Origin: Lachnospiraceae bacterium
Lineage (GTDB): Bacteria; Bacillota; Clostridia; TANB77; CAG-508
DNA: 34,393 nucleotides
Assembly (NCBI GenBank): GCA_031262685.1
Contig: JAISHG010000101.1
Location: forward strand, 1-34,393
Direction: 5' to 3'
Below are positions 7,777-15,157 of the stretch, one piece after another (positions within the stretch are counted from its first letter, which is position 1; each line of letters begins with the position of its first letter). The position numbers and the translations under genes were made by a program. Below the pieces are notes generated by a model. That model searched no databases. It had not been told where the DNA came from and saw nothing but the letters and a program-made list of their open reading frames with translations.

Positions 7777-8034
7777 ATGGTATCAAAAGATAAAAGCATA
7801 TGGATATTGTTAATATTTATATTATCAGGATTAGTAATAGGTGGATTATTAGGAGAAATAGCAAAACAAGTAGATTTTTTATGGTGGCTATCTTATGGAC
7901 AAACTTTTGGATTAACATCACCAGTAGAATTAGATTTAAGTGTAATTGTATTAGCATTTAAAGTAATGTTTAAAATAAATATTGCTAGCATCATAGGAAT
8001 GGCAATAGCAATTTTTATCTACAGAAAGGTGTAA
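7777..8034 (+). CDS. DUF4321-like small membrane protein (85 aa)
   Basis: The ATG at 7777 follows GAAAGGATG. The protein has an N-terminal hydrophobic segment (about residues 9-27) and a C-terminal one (about 60-80). The connecting part includes WWLSYGQTFGL and VELDLSVIVLAFKVMFKINIASIIG, the pattern I associate with the DUF4321 family. That family is found in Clostridia near radC and the mre genes, as here. Function is unknown. Position beside the transglycosylase and the mre cluster suggests an envelope role, but that is only guilt by association. Confidence 0.75.
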   Translation: MVSKDKSIWILLIFILSGLVIGGLLGEIAKQVDFLWWLSYGQTFGLTSPVELDLSVIVLAFKVMFKINIASIIGMAIAIFIYRKV

Positions 8035-8071
8035 GGTTGGTTATTGGCAATATAAATTAATAATTTTTGTT

Positions 8072-8123
8072 GTAGGGGTGGGGTTTGTGAGAAATGACCC
8101 GTTAGGAATACCGAACTCCACCC
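8072..8123 (+). repeat. GTAGGGGC palindromic repeat, copy 3 (long type)
   Basis: GTAGGGGTGGGGTT at the left and AACTCCACCC at the right bracket the unit. The G-to-T change in the left arm (GGGGTGGGG) is matched by A in the right arm (CTCCACCC), which keeps the pairing. Confidence 0.85.
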
Positions 8124-8143
8124 GAAATACGTACAAAAATAAA

Positions 8144-8196
8144 TAGGGCGGAGTTTGGTCACACAAGAGGTATTCCTTACCAACCCCGCACCCTAC
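8144..8196 (-). repeat. GTAGGGGC palindromic repeat, copy 4 (long type, inverted)
   Basis: Its reverse complement matches copies 2 and 3, with GTAGGGTGCGGGGTT at the head and ACTCCGCCCT at the tail. Together with copy 3 it makes a head-to-head inverted pair spanning 125 bases between the DUF4321-like gene and radC. Confidence 0.85.
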
Positions 8197-8227
8197 AAAC
8201 ATTATTACATAAAATGTAATCTAAAAA

Positions 8228-8257
8228 TTGTTTAAAAAAAATAATGGGGGCTATAAT
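8228..8257 (+). promoter_or_regulatory. Candidate promoter of radC and the mre cluster
   Basis: TTGTTT (8228-8233) and TATAAT (8252-8257) are spaced by 18 bases, about 20 bases upstream of radC. The -35 box is weak; the -10 box is perfect. Confidence 0.45.
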
Positions 8258-8277
8258 TTAGAAAGGGGACATGAGAA

Positions 8278-8970
8278 ATGTCATTAAAAATTAAAGACAT
8301 CCCATTATCAGAAAGACCATACGAAAAACTAGAAAATTACGGAGCAGAAATTCTTACAAATTCCGAATTATTAGCAATAATAATAAAAACAGGTACAAAG
8401 TCAGAAACCTCTATAACTTTAGCACAAAAAATATTAAATTTAAGAGAAACAACGTTAAAAGAAGATTTGAGTTTTTTGCAAGATGTTTCAATAAAAGAAT
8501 TTACCCAAATAAAAGGAATTGGAAAAGTTAAGGCTATTCAATTAAAAGCAGTTGCAGAATTGTGTAAAAGGGCCGCAAGACCGATTAATCAAAATAAAAA
8601 GATAGTAAAAACAACAAAAGATGTTGTAGAAATATTGATGCCAGAACTAAAAAATGAGAAAAGAGAAATTGTAAAATTAGTAATATTAACGAGTAAGAAT
8701 GCTATACAAAAAATAGTAGATATATCCTTAGGAAATGACAATAGCGCAAAAATAGAGCCAAAATATATAATATTAGAGGCAATAAAATTGCAAGCAACTA
8801 AAATAATTTTAGTTCATAATCATCCTAGTGGAGATTCAAATCCAAGTAAAGAAGATTACAGATTTACAGACAGAATATACGAATGTGCGGACCTAATGGG
8901 AATAGAACTACTAGACCACATAATAATAGGGCTGGACAGTTATACGAGCCTGTTGTCAAAACAGACGTAG
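8278..8970 (+). CDS. radC: RadC family JAB/MPN protein
   Basis: The 230-residue protein has an N-terminal helix-hairpin-helix region (FTQIKGIGKVKAIQLKAVAEL, about residues 80-100). The C-terminal metal-dependent JAB/MPN fold shows the zinc motif HNHPSGDSNPSKED (about 183-196). The cellular role is uncertain; the historic link to recombination repair has been questioned. The ATG at 8278 follows GAAAGGGGAC. Gene order radC-mreB is a standard Firmicutes arrangement. The TAG stop (8968-8970) lies in a partial GTAGGG repeat head, so the 3' end has probably been shaped by a repeat insertion. Confidence 0.95.
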   Translation: MSLKIKDIPLSERPYEKLENYGAEILTNSELLAIIIKTGTKSETSITLAQKILNLRETTLKEDLSFLQDVSIKEFTQIKGIGKVKAIQLKAVAELCKRAARPINQNKKIVKTTKDVVEILMPELKNEKREIVKLVILTSKNAIQKIVDISLGNDNSAKIEPKYIILEAIKLQATKIILVHNHPSGDSNPSKEDYRFTDRIYECADLMGIELLDHIIIGLDSYTSLLSKQT

Positions 8971-8980
8971 GGCCACGCGG

Positions 8981-9004
8981 GTAGGGGCGTATTGCATACG
9001 CCCC
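8981..9004 (+). repeat. GTAGGGGC palindromic repeat, copy 5 (GCGTA arm type)
   Basis: GTAGGGGCGTA is followed by a TTGCA loop and TACGCCC, a perfect hairpin. It has the same arm type as copy 9 at 13735. A partial head (GTAGGG) lies just before it at 8967. Confidence 0.9.
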
Positions 9005-9021
9005 CAATAAACAAAACAAAC

Positions 9022-9046
9022 GTAGGGGCAGGTCTTGTGCCTGCCC
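9022..9046 (+). repeat. GTAGGGGC palindromic repeat, copy 6 (GCAGG arm type)
   Basis: GGGGCAGG pairs with CCTGCCC around a short CTTGTG-containing loop. It is identical in type to copy 7 at 10951. Confidence 0.9.
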
Positions 9047-9085
9047 GCACCAACAAAAAACAAATTAAACCAGGGGGAACAAATA

Positions 9086-10117
9086 ATGAATTTTTTCAAT
9101 TTTAAAACCAAAGATATTGGAATAGACTTAGGCACAGCAAATATTTTAGTTACGGTAAAAGGCAAAGGAATAGTACTTAGGGAACCTTCTGTTGTTGCAA
9201 TAGATAAAAGAGATGGAAGCATACTTGCAACAGGGCATGAGGCAAAAGAAATGCTAGGAAGAACTCCCGAAAAAATAGATGCAGTAAGACCATTAAAAGA
9301 TGGAGTAATAGCAGACTTTACAGCGACAAGATTATTGCTTAAAAACTTAATTTCTAAAGTGTCACAAAGATACAATATAGGCAGAACAAGAGTAGTAGTA
9401 GGTGTTCCATCTGGAATTACAGAGGTGGAAGAAAGAGCAGTAGAAGAGTCAATTTTGCAAGCCGGTGCAAAAGAAGTATATCTTATAGAAGAGCCTATGG
9501 CAGCTGCAATTGGAGCAAACATGGAAGTTGCAGAACCAAGTGGTAATATTATTGTAGACATTGGTGGAGGAACAACAGAAGTAGCAGTAGTTTCATTAGG
9601 AGGTATCGTAGTAAGTAATTCAATTAGAATAGCAGGAGATGAATTAAACGAAGACATAATAAATTATGTAAAAAAGGAATTAAATTTGGCGATAGGGGAA
9701 ACTACAGCAGAAGAAATAAAAATAGAAGTAGGTTCAGCAATGCCGTTAGATAGAGAAGCCGAAATGGAAGTAAGAGGTAGAGACTTAACTACTGGGCTAC
9801 CTAAAAACATAATAGTTACATCAACTCAAATAGAAGAAGCAATAAAACCATCGGTATCAGAAATAGTTGATATAATAAAAATGACGTTAGAAAAAACGCC
9901 ACCAGAACTTGCATCAGATATAGTAGTAAAAGGAATAGTGCTAGCAGGTGGAGGCGCATTAATAAGAAATTTAGATAAATTAGTAAGTAAAGAAACTGGG
10001 ATGCCAGTATATGTTGCGGAATTTCCATTAGAATGTGTTGTAAAAGGAACAGGAAAAACATTAGAAGATTTAGAAAAACTAAAAACGGTGTTAACAAATT
10101 CTAGACGCCGTAGATAG
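9086..10117 (+). CDS. mreB: Rod shape-determining protein MreB
   Basis: MreB is a bacterial actin that forms membrane-bound filaments and positions the elongasome during rod growth. The 343-residue protein has the actin-fold nucleotide motifs: GIDLGTANILV (phosphate 1, about residues 11-21), VVVGVPSGITEVEERAV (connect/phosphate region), DIGGGTTEVAVVSLGG (phosphate 2, about 160-175) and VLAGGGALIRNLD (adenosine motif, about 290-302). The N-terminal MNFFNF is a plausible membrane-binding stretch. I chose the ATG at 9086, which follows CAGGGGGA. An upstream in-frame ATG lies inside repeat copy 6 and is not credible. mreC follows after 24 bases. Confidence 0.97.
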   Translation: MNFFNFKTKDIGIDLGTANILVTVKGKGIVLREPSVVAIDKRDGSILATGHEAKEMLGRTPEKIDAVRPLKDGVIADFTATRLLLKNLISKVSQRYNIGRTRVVVGVPSGITEVEERAVEESILQAGAKEVYLIEEPMAAAIGANMEVAEPSGNIIVDIGGGTTEVAVVSLGGIVVSNSIRIAGDELNEDIINYVKKELNLAIGETTAEEIKIEVGSAMPLDREAEMEVRGRDLTTGLPKNIIVTSTQIEEAIKPSVSEIVDIIKMTLEKTPPELASDIVVKGIVLAGGGALIRNLDKLVSKETGMPVYVAEFPLECVVKGTGKTLEDLEKLKTVLTNSRRRR

Positions 10118-10141
10118 ACTTATATTCAAATGGGGGATAAA

Positions 10142-10942
10142 ATGAATAGAAAAAGCGGAAAAACTGGAATAATAATAACGATAATTATATTGATAATTAT
10201 TGTTATATTAACGCACGCCAATTTTTCTAAATTAGAACAATTAGTTAGTCAAATAGTAATGCCAGTACAAAATAGCCTTACATATGTAAAAAATAAAGTT
10301 TCCAACAATGATGACTTTTTTATAAGTCTAGAAGAACTAAAAAGACAAAATAGCGTTCTAAAAAATGAGAATGAAACCTTAAAAGAGAATCTAAGGGAAA
10401 TGGAAATATTAAAAGCAGAAAACGCAGTATTAGCCCAATATGCAAATTTAACGGAAGAGTATGCTGAGTACCAAACTGTTCCAGCATACATAATAAATAA
10501 AGATGTAAGCAATTTGAGTAATATCATAGTAATAAACGTAGGAACAAAAGATGGAGTAAAAGAAAACATGACAGTAATAGCAAATAAAGGACTTGTAGGC
10601 TATGTAATATCAGTATCAGAAAATACAGCTAAAGTACAAACAATATTGGATGCTGGGACAAATGTAAGTTCTTTAATAAGTACATCAAGAGAAGGAATAG
10701 TATTGAAAGGTATATTAGGAAGCGAGACTACACTAAAGGGAATGTACATACCAACAGATGCAGTACTTATAACAGGAGATGAGGTTGAAACATCTGGGAT
10801 TGGTGGAATATATCCCAAAGGAATAGCAATAGGGAAAATAAGGGACATTATAGAAACAAAGAATATTACAGATAGATATATAATAGTTGAAACCGCAGTA
10901 GATTTTACAAAACTGGAAACCGTCTTAGTCATCACAAAATAA
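10142..10942 (+). CDS. mreC: Rod shape-determining protein MreC
   Basis: MreC is a bitopic membrane protein that links MreB filaments to the periplasmic-side PBP2/RodA synthase. The 266-residue product has a basic start (MNRKSGKTG), one transmembrane helix (about residues 8-26) and a coiled coil (about 62-102, in the KRQNSVLKNENETLKENL region). A beta-rich extracellular domain follows, with NVGTKDGVKENMTVIANKGLVGYV, typical of MreC. I chose the ATG at 10142 because GGGGG lies 5-9 bases upstream. An ATG four codons earlier overlaps that site. It directly follows mreB with no repeat between them. Confidence 0.95.
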   Translation: MNRKSGKTGIIITIIILIIIVILTHANFSKLEQLVSQIVMPVQNSLTYVKNKVSNNDDFFISLEELKRQNSVLKNENETLKENLREMEILKAENAVLAQYANLTEEYAEYQTVPAYIINKDVSNLSNIIVINVGTKDGVKENMTVIANKGLVGYVISVSENTAKVQTILDAGTNVSSLISTSREGIVLKGILGSETTLKGMYIPTDAVLITGDEVETSGIGGIYPKGIAIGKIRDIIETKNITDRYIIVETAVDFTKLETVLVITK

Positions 10943-10950
10943 ATAATATT

Positions 10951-10975
10951 GTAGGGGCAGGTCTTGTGCCTGCCC
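10951..10975 (+). repeat. GTAGGGGC palindromic repeat, copy 7 (GCAGG arm type)
   Basis: Same sequence type as copy 6: GTAGGGGCAGG, loop, CCTGCCC. It lies between mreC and mreD. Confidence 0.9.
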
Positions 10976-11008
10976 ATGTTCAAAAATAGATATTTGAAAG
11001 GAATAACC

Positions 11009-11539
11009 ATGAAAAAAATATTGGTACACACATTAGTAATAATTGCATTTTTCATAATTTATATATTGCAGGCCAATTTTTTTAATTGGTTTAATATATA
11101 TGGGGTAAAACCTAATCTTTTTGTAGTACTGGTAATATTTATAGGATTATTTATGGGCAAGATAGAAGCAGCAGTGTATGGGACTTTGATAGGATTATTA
11201 TATGTGCTTTTAATAGGAAAAAACACTAGCGCAAATGCTGTAATATTAGGATTATTAGGATATGCTGTTGGTACATACAGAAATAGCTTCTCTAAAGAAA
11301 ATAGACTCAATATAATGATTATAATAGCATCAGGAACAATAATATATGAAATTAGTATATACATACTAAAAATTATATTTAGTGGTGTTAGTATACAGAT
11401 ATTAGAGTTCTTAAAAATACTGTCAATAGAGATATTATTTAATACAATATTAACTATAATACTATATCCAATAGTATTGGCATTAGGTGAAAAAACAGAT
11501 AAAGTAATTCACGCTAAAAAAGCAATGCGATATTATTAA
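11009..11539 (+). CDS. mreD: Rod shape-determining protein MreD
   Basis: MreD is a small polytopic membrane protein of the elongasome. The 176-residue product has about five hydrophobic segments. The N-terminal region contains NWFNIYGVKPNLFVVLVIFIG (about residues 24-44), which matches the conserved KPN(L/F) region of the family. The ATG at 11009 follows GAAAGGAAT. An upstream in-frame ATG belongs to repeat copy 7 and was rejected. Position between mreC and mrdA supports the call, since sequence conservation in this family is low. Confidence 0.9.
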   Translation: MKKILVHTLVIIAFFIIYILQANFFNWFNIYGVKPNLFVVLVIFIGLFMGKIEAAVYGTLIGLLYVLLIGKNTSANAVILGLLGYAVGTYRNSFSKENRLNIMIIIASGTIIYEISIYILKIIFSGVSIQILEFLKILSIEILFNTILTIILYPIVLALGEKTDKVIHAKKAMRYY

Positions 11540-11582
11540 AAATATGTGTGGGACGCAGGTCTATTGTAATGGCAGGGTTATT

Positions 11583-11604
11583 GTAGGGGCGCATGCTTGC
11601 GCCC
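11583..11604 (+). repeat. GTAGGGGC palindromic repeat, copy 8 (chimeric tail)
   Basis: GTAGGGGCGCATGCTTGCGCCC is a perfect short hairpin. It is followed by a fragment of the long-type unit (CTTAGGAATACC), so this looks like a fusion of the short and long types. It lies between mreD and mrdA. Confidence 0.85.
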
Positions 11605-11643
11605 AGACCCCTTAGGAATACCTCAAATAGGAGGAGAAATAAT

Positions 11644-13732
11644 TTGAAAGCAAAAACATCTGAGCAAAAAGAAAATTTAAGATACAATTTGCTGACTATG
11701 TTTATATACATAGTTGGTATAATACTTATTGTTCAATTGTTCAATTTTCAAATTATACATGGAAAAGAGTATAGGGAAACATCAAATAACAGATTAACTA
11801 GGGAAACAATAATAACAGCAGCAAGAGGGCAAATATTAGATACAAGTGGCAGAACCTTAGTAGGAAATACAATGAGTTTTAGAGTTGAATTATATAAAAC
11901 CAAACTAGAATACGACACATTAAATCAAACAATATTAACACTTTTAACCTTATTAGAGAAAAATGGGGATACCTATGTAGATACATTTCCAATAAAGTTA
12001 AATCCAATAGAATATACTTTTTCGTCTGAAGAGCAAAAACTAAAATGGCTTAATACTAATAAAATAGACGAAAACGCATCTGCTGAAACTGCATTTAATG
12101 CATTCAAAGAAAAATATAATATAACTTCAGAATTTAATGAAGAGGTAAGAAAAATAATAGTAGTACGATACAGAATAGCAAACGAGGGATATAGTAACAC
12201 AAGACCATTAATAATATCAAAATCAATTGGTAGAGTATCTATGTTAGAAATAAAAGAAAAATCTTCTGAATTTCCAGCAATAGGTATAGTAGATGAGCCT
12301 ATAAGATATTATTTAAACGGAAAATTAGCATCACATATAGTTCGGTTATATAGGGAAAATAAGCGATAAAGAATTGTCTGCACGAGAAGGGTATGAATTA
12401 AACGATTATATCGGAAAAACCGGAATAGAGTATGTGTTTGAAGAATATTTAAGAGGAAAAAATGGATTAAAGCAGGTAGATATAAATACAGATGGAGATA
12501 CAGTTGAAGAGTATGTTGTACAAGAAGCAGTTAGAGGAAGCGATGTGGTACTCACAATAGATGCAAATGTGCAAAGAATAAGCGAAAATGCACTGGCAAA
12601 AAATATGGATAGAATAAGAAATGGAGCATTTGGAAAAAAATATTCTGCAACTAAAGGAGCAGTAGTTGTAACAAACGTCAAGACCGGAGAAATTCTTTCT
12701 ATGGTGAGCCTTCCAGATTATGAACCAGAACTTTTAACAAATGGAATTTCAACGCAAAAGTGGAATGAATATGAAGCTAATCAATCCCTATTTAATATTG
12801 CAATAGCAGGTTCATCGCCACCAGGTTCAATATTTAAGATGGTAACTGCAACTGCTGGATTAGAAACGGGAGCAATTACAACTGCAGATGAAATAAACGA
12901 TACAGGAGTATATCCAAGAGGACACAATCCTGTGTGTTGGATTTGGACCAATCAAAGAAGAGGACATGGATACTTAAATGTATCAGAAGCAATACAACAT
13001 TCTTGCAATTATTTCTTTTATGAAGTTGGATACAGAGTAGGAATTTTAGAAATAGAAAGATATGCAAGGTATTACGGGTTAGGAGAAAGAACTGGAATAG
13101 AATTACCTTCTGAGACTTCGGGAACACTAGCAGGGGAAACTCTTTATAGTACAAAAGGTCAAACATGGTACTTAGGCAATACACTTTCTGCAGCAATTGG
13201 ACAGGCAGAAAACGAGTTTTCTCCAATACAAATTTCAAAATATGTTAGTATGCTAACAAATGGCGGAAAAAACTTAGATTTAAGTATAGTAAAAACAATA
13301 ATAAATGCAGATGGTACAGAGGTAGCGAAAGAAGAGATAGAAAAGTTTTCTAATGAAAAACTAGGGTTAAGTGGAGAAAAAAGAGAAGATCTGAATATTA
13401 ACCCTGAAAACTTAAATGCTATACTAGAAGGCATGAGATCTGTTGCGAACGACACTGGAGGAACAGCATATTCAACATTTAAAAACTTTGGTATAGAAGT
13501 AGGTGGAAAAACGGGTTCGGCTCAAGCCGTAGGCAAGACCAATGCTTGGTTTGTTGGATTTGCACCATACAATGATCCCGAAATTTCAATAGTAGTATAT
13601 GTAGAAGATGGTGGTTCTGGAGGGTATACAGCAGAAGTTGCAAAAGAAATAATAGGAGAATATTTTGGTATGAACTCGACAGAAGTAAAAGAAGATGTTA
13701 CAATAAGCACATATGAACAAACCTATATGTAA
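11644..13732 (+). CDS. mrdA: Penicillin-binding protein 2 (elongasome transpeptidase), read through a +1 shift at CGG
   Basis: PBP2 cross-links new peptidoglycan during rod elongation with RodA and MreC. The TTG start at 11644 follows AGGAGGAG. An N-terminal transmembrane helix (about residues 16-37) is followed by the pedestal domain (TRETIITAARGQILDTSGR). The transpeptidase domain follows with SIFK (SxxK), SCN (SxN) and KTGS (KTG box) in order. The zero frame ends at 12369 after an in-frame CGG (12343-12345, codon 234). Skipping its C gives ASHIVGYIGKISDKEL, the conserved pedestal motif (GYIG/GYVG) of class B PBPs, and continues open for about 460 codons to 13732. The total is ~695 residues, normal for the family. 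The gene is essential in most rods, so it is very unlikely to be a pseudogene. Confidence 0.93.
12343..12346 (+). other. Putative CGG +1 frameshift site in mrdA
   Basis: GTT-CGG-TTA is the zero frame. Omitting the C gives GTT-GGT-TAT-ATA-GGG, that is V-G-Y-I-G, the family motif. In the zero frame a stop follows within nine codons. Confidence 0.8.
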
Positions 13733-13734
13733 AT

Positions 13735-13758
13735 GTAGGGGCGTATTGCATACGCCCT
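13735..13758 (+). repeat. GTAGGGGC palindromic repeat, copy 9 (GCGTA arm type)
   Basis: GTAGGGGCGTA, TTGCA loop, TACGCCC. It begins two bases after the mrdA stop codon, between mrdA and minC. Confidence 0.9.
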
Positions 13759-13840
13759 AACAAACAATAGGTAAAATTAAAAAACAGACACATGGCACCT
13801 CTCGCGCTACTCTACTAAAATTATAAAAAGGAGACTAACT

Positions 13841-14440
13841 ATGGAAATAGAAATAAACGAAAACGAAATAAAAATAAGGGTAATGCCCGAATCTACAGCA
13901 GAAGAAATAACAACATACCTAAAAGAAAACAAAGAAAAAATATTAGAAACAGAAAAAACAGAAGAAACCCTAATATTAATAATAGGGAAAGAATTATCAA
14001 AAGAAGATAAAAAAATAGTTACAGAAAAATTAAAAGACATAACCGATATTCCCGTAAGATACGATATTCCAGAAAAACTAGAATTAGTAGATATAAAAAA
14101 GCCATATGAAGAAGATATAGAGGAATCAAAAACAAAGTTTTACAAAGGGTCACTTCGAAGTGGACAAAGAGTAGAATTTGAAGGAAGTATAATAATAATT
14201 GGAGATGTAAATGGAGGTTCAGAAGTAGTTGCAACGGGAAACATTGCGATACTTGGAAGTCTAAGAGGAGTTGCACATGCAGGTTCAGATGGAAACAAAA
14301 AAGCGATAGTAACAGCAGTAAAAGTAGATGCTCCACAAATAAGAATAGCAAATAGTGTAAAAGATATAAAAAGTCAAATTGATGAGTCAAAGAAATATAT
14401 ATACGCATATATAAAAGACGAGGAAATAATAATAGAGTAG
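13841..14440 (+). CDS. minC: Septum site-determining protein MinC
   Basis: MinC blocks FtsZ assembly away from mid-cell, recruited by MinD. The 199-residue product has a variable N-terminal domain (about residues 1-95). A canonical C-terminal right-handed beta-helix follows, with KGSLRSGQRVEFEGSIIIIG, DVNGGSEVVATGNIAILGSLRG, AHAG and DAPQIRIA, all typical of MinC. The ATG at 13841 follows AAAAGGAGAC. In Firmicutes minD normally follows directly; here the next 770 bases hold repeats and a toxin-antitoxin-like cassette instead. minD must be elsewhere or absent. Confidence 0.92.
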   Translation: MEIEINENEIKIRVMPESTAEEITTYLKENKEKILETEKTEETLILIIGKELSKEDKKIVTEKLKDITDIPVRYDIPEKLELVDIKKPYEEDIEESKTKFYKGSLRSGQRVEFEGSIIIIGDVNGGSEVVATGNIAILGSLRGVAHAGSDGNKKAIVTAVKVDAPQIRIANSVKDIKSQIDESKKYIYAYIKDEEIIIE

Positions 14441-14452
14441 GGGGGAGGCCAT

Positions 14453-14506
14453 GTAGGGGCGCATGACCCTGCGCCCAACTCATTAGCAAGACCCAACTCC
14501 GCCCTA
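14453..14506 (+). repeat. GTAGGGGC palindromic repeat, copy 10 (chimera of short and long types)
   Basis: The left half is a short-type hairpin (GTAGGGGCGCA ... TGCGCCC). The right half carries the long-type tail (TTAGCAAGACC and AACTCCGCCCT). It lies just after minC. Confidence 0.85.
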
Positions 14507-14538
14507 TACAGACAGCAAAAATTGTCGACAAAAAAACA

Positions 14539-14567
14539 TTGACAAAATGGTATTACAGAAGTATACT
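14539..14567 (+). promoter_or_regulatory. Promoter of the antisense RNA, cassette 1
   Basis: TTGACA (14539-14544) and TATACT (14562-14567) are spaced by exactly 17 bases, a near-perfect housekeeping promoter with no ORF behind it. The corresponding promoter in cassette 2 (33468-33496) has the same boxes and spacing. Confidence 0.85.
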
Positions 14568-14573
14568 AAAAAT

Positions 14574-14644
14574 ATAAATTGTATAGTTTTTCATTAGAGC
14601 TTTGCACAAAAAAAGACTAGGGGTGCGACCCTAGTCTTTTTTTT
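14574..14644 (+). ncRNA. Putative antitoxin RNA of type I TA-like cassette 1
   Basis: A transcript from the promoter at 14539-14567 would run about 70 bases to the terminator at 14611-14640. It has no credible ORF. Its 5' part (14579-14607) is a direct repeat of 14705-14733, the segment complementary to the start codon region of the convergent 22-codon peptide mRNA. It shares TTGTATAGTT, then TTCAT, AGCT and CAC. The RNA could therefore pair with that mRNA over its translation start. The transcription start is assumed about seven bases after the -10 box. Confidence 0.65.
14611..14640. terminator. Shared bidirectional terminator, cassette 1
   Basis: AAAAGACTAGGG (14611-14622) pairs perfectly with CCCTAGTCTTTT (14629-14640). 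A-rich on the left and T-rich on the right, it can terminate both the plus-strand RNA and the minus-strand peptide mRNA. Confidence 0.92.
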
Positions 14645-14651
14645 AGTAGCA

Positions 14652-14720
14652 CTAATTGCTGAATTCTTTTAATATGTATAATACTAAAATTAGCACTACT
14701 ATTTTTGTATAGTTCTTCAT
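14652..14720 (-). CDS. 22-residue hydrophobic peptide (putative type I toxin), cassette 1
   Basis: On the minus strand an ATG (plus 14718-14720) and 22 codons end in TAG, 12 bases before the shared terminator. A GAGGGAGGTG ribosome site (plus 14731-14740) lies upstream, with rather long spacing. The peptide starts MKNYTKIVV, continues with a hydrophobic stretch of Leu, Val and Ile, and ends YILKEFSN: a charged start, a membrane-spanning core and a charged/polar tail. The homologous peptide in cassette 2 keeps the same length and pattern with conservative changes (Lys/Arg 2, Thr/Leu 5, Val/Ala 9, Ile/Val 11), while the untranslated DNA differs more. That supports translation. Toxin function is inferred from layout only. 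Confidence 0.75.
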   Translation of the reverse strand: MKNYTKIVVLILVLYILKEFSN

Positions 14721-14751
14721 AAAGCTAATACACCTCCCTCAAACCAAATTT

Positions 14752-14761
14752 GCCGAAAGGC
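14752..14761 (-). other. Conserved 5'-leader mini-hairpin of the peptide mRNA, cassette 1
   Basis: GCC-TTTC-GGC (minus strand) lies right after the -10 box and is identical at 33683-33692 in cassette 2. It would sit near the 5' end of the peptide mRNA. Such a stem could protect the mRNA or affect translation. Confidence 0.5.
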
Positions 14762-14767
14762 TAGTTT

Positions 14768-14796
14768 ATTATACAATTATTTGCAGTATACGTCTA
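14768..14796 (-). promoter_or_regulatory. Promoter of the 22-residue peptide gene, cassette 1
   Basis: On the minus strand TAGACG (plus 14791-14796) and TATAAT (plus 14768-14773) are spaced by 17 bases. The equivalent in cassette 2 is TAGATG-17-TATAAT. Further upstream both cassettes share TTACAAAAAA and GTTCGACAAAATTCG (plus strand). Confidence 0.7.
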
Positions 14797-14870
14797 GAAA
14801 TTTACAAAAAAATGTTCGACAAAATTCGAGCAATTTTAACATTCTAGTGTCCTTTGGAATTGGTATTATT

Positions 14871-14897
14871 GTAGGGGCACCTGCCCACAGGGGCCCT
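14871..14897 (+). repeat. GTAGGGGC palindromic repeat, copy 11 (degenerate)
   Basis: It has the GTAGGGGCACCTGCCC head and GGGGCCC at the end. The arms no longer pair fully, so this copy looks decayed. Confidence 0.6.
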
Positions 14898-14947
14898 AAT
14901 AAAATAATTGTTTCTCTGTGCTTGGTAATAATTATGTTTTATCATCT

Positions 14948-14971
14948 GTAGGGGCGCATGATTGCGCCCTA
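14948..14971 (+). repeat. GTAGGGGC palindromic repeat, copy 12 (GCGCA arm type)
   Basis: Identical core to copies 1, 14 and 15: GTAGGGGCGCA, TGA loop, TTGCGCCC. Confidence 0.9.
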
Positions 14972-14992
14972 TCGCGATTCTGCATTATTTAA

Positions 14993-15017
14993 TAGGGGCG
15001 CAATCATGCGCCCCTAC
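14993..15017 (-). repeat. GTAGGGGC palindromic repeat, copy 13 (inverted)
   Basis: The reverse complement reads GTAGGGGCGCATGATTGCGC onwards, matching copy 12. The two form a 70-base inverted pair that could fold as one long hairpin. Confidence 0.9.
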
Positions 15018-15105
15018 AAGGCCTTCTATCCGCTGTGATTCGAACGAATTGCCTAAATTCCTTAACACAAGCATAATACAAATTTAACATAATTGTAATA
15101 AAAGA
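15018..15105. other. AT-rich spacer, nothing recognised
   Basis: There is no ORF, promoter pair or structured element that I can support between repeat copy 13 and the hairpin at 15106. Confidence 0.5.
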
Positions 15106-15147
15106 CTGGTAAAAGAATATCCGTAAGAAAAGCGGGACTTTTACCAG
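15106..15147. terminator. Long-loop hairpin upstream of the giant gene (possible terminator)
   Basis: CTGGTAAAAG (15106-15115) pairs perfectly with CTTTTACCAG (15138-15147) around a 22-base loop. The T tract after it is short (CTTTTAG), so it may be a weak terminator or another structured element. Confidence 0.4.
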
Positions 15148-15157
15148 CTTTTAGCCG

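Noticed and set aside
9035-9085. Upstream ATG extending mreB by 17 residues
   Set aside because: It begins inside repeat copy 6, has no ribosome site, and the ATG at 9086 has a good one. The same holds for the upstream ATGs of mreD (10964) and mrdA (11593).
14652-14720. Assigning the 22-residue peptides to the known Fst/Ldr family
   Set aside because: The layout fits, but the peptides are shorter and lack the family's conserved Pro/Gly region and long basic tail, so only the architecture is compared.
14808-14828. LexA/SOS box near the peptide promoters (GTTCG...)
   Set aside because: Only a half-site is present; the second half of the Gram-positive LexA consensus is missing in both cassettes.
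72-15017. GTAGGGGC repeats as a CRISPR array
   Set aside because: Copies are hundreds to thousands of bases apart, in both orientations, with no regular spacers and no cas genes.
15021-15060. tRNA-like T-arm (GTTCGAATC on the minus strand)
   Set aside because: The flanking bases do not form a T stem, and no acceptor, D or anticodon arms can be found.
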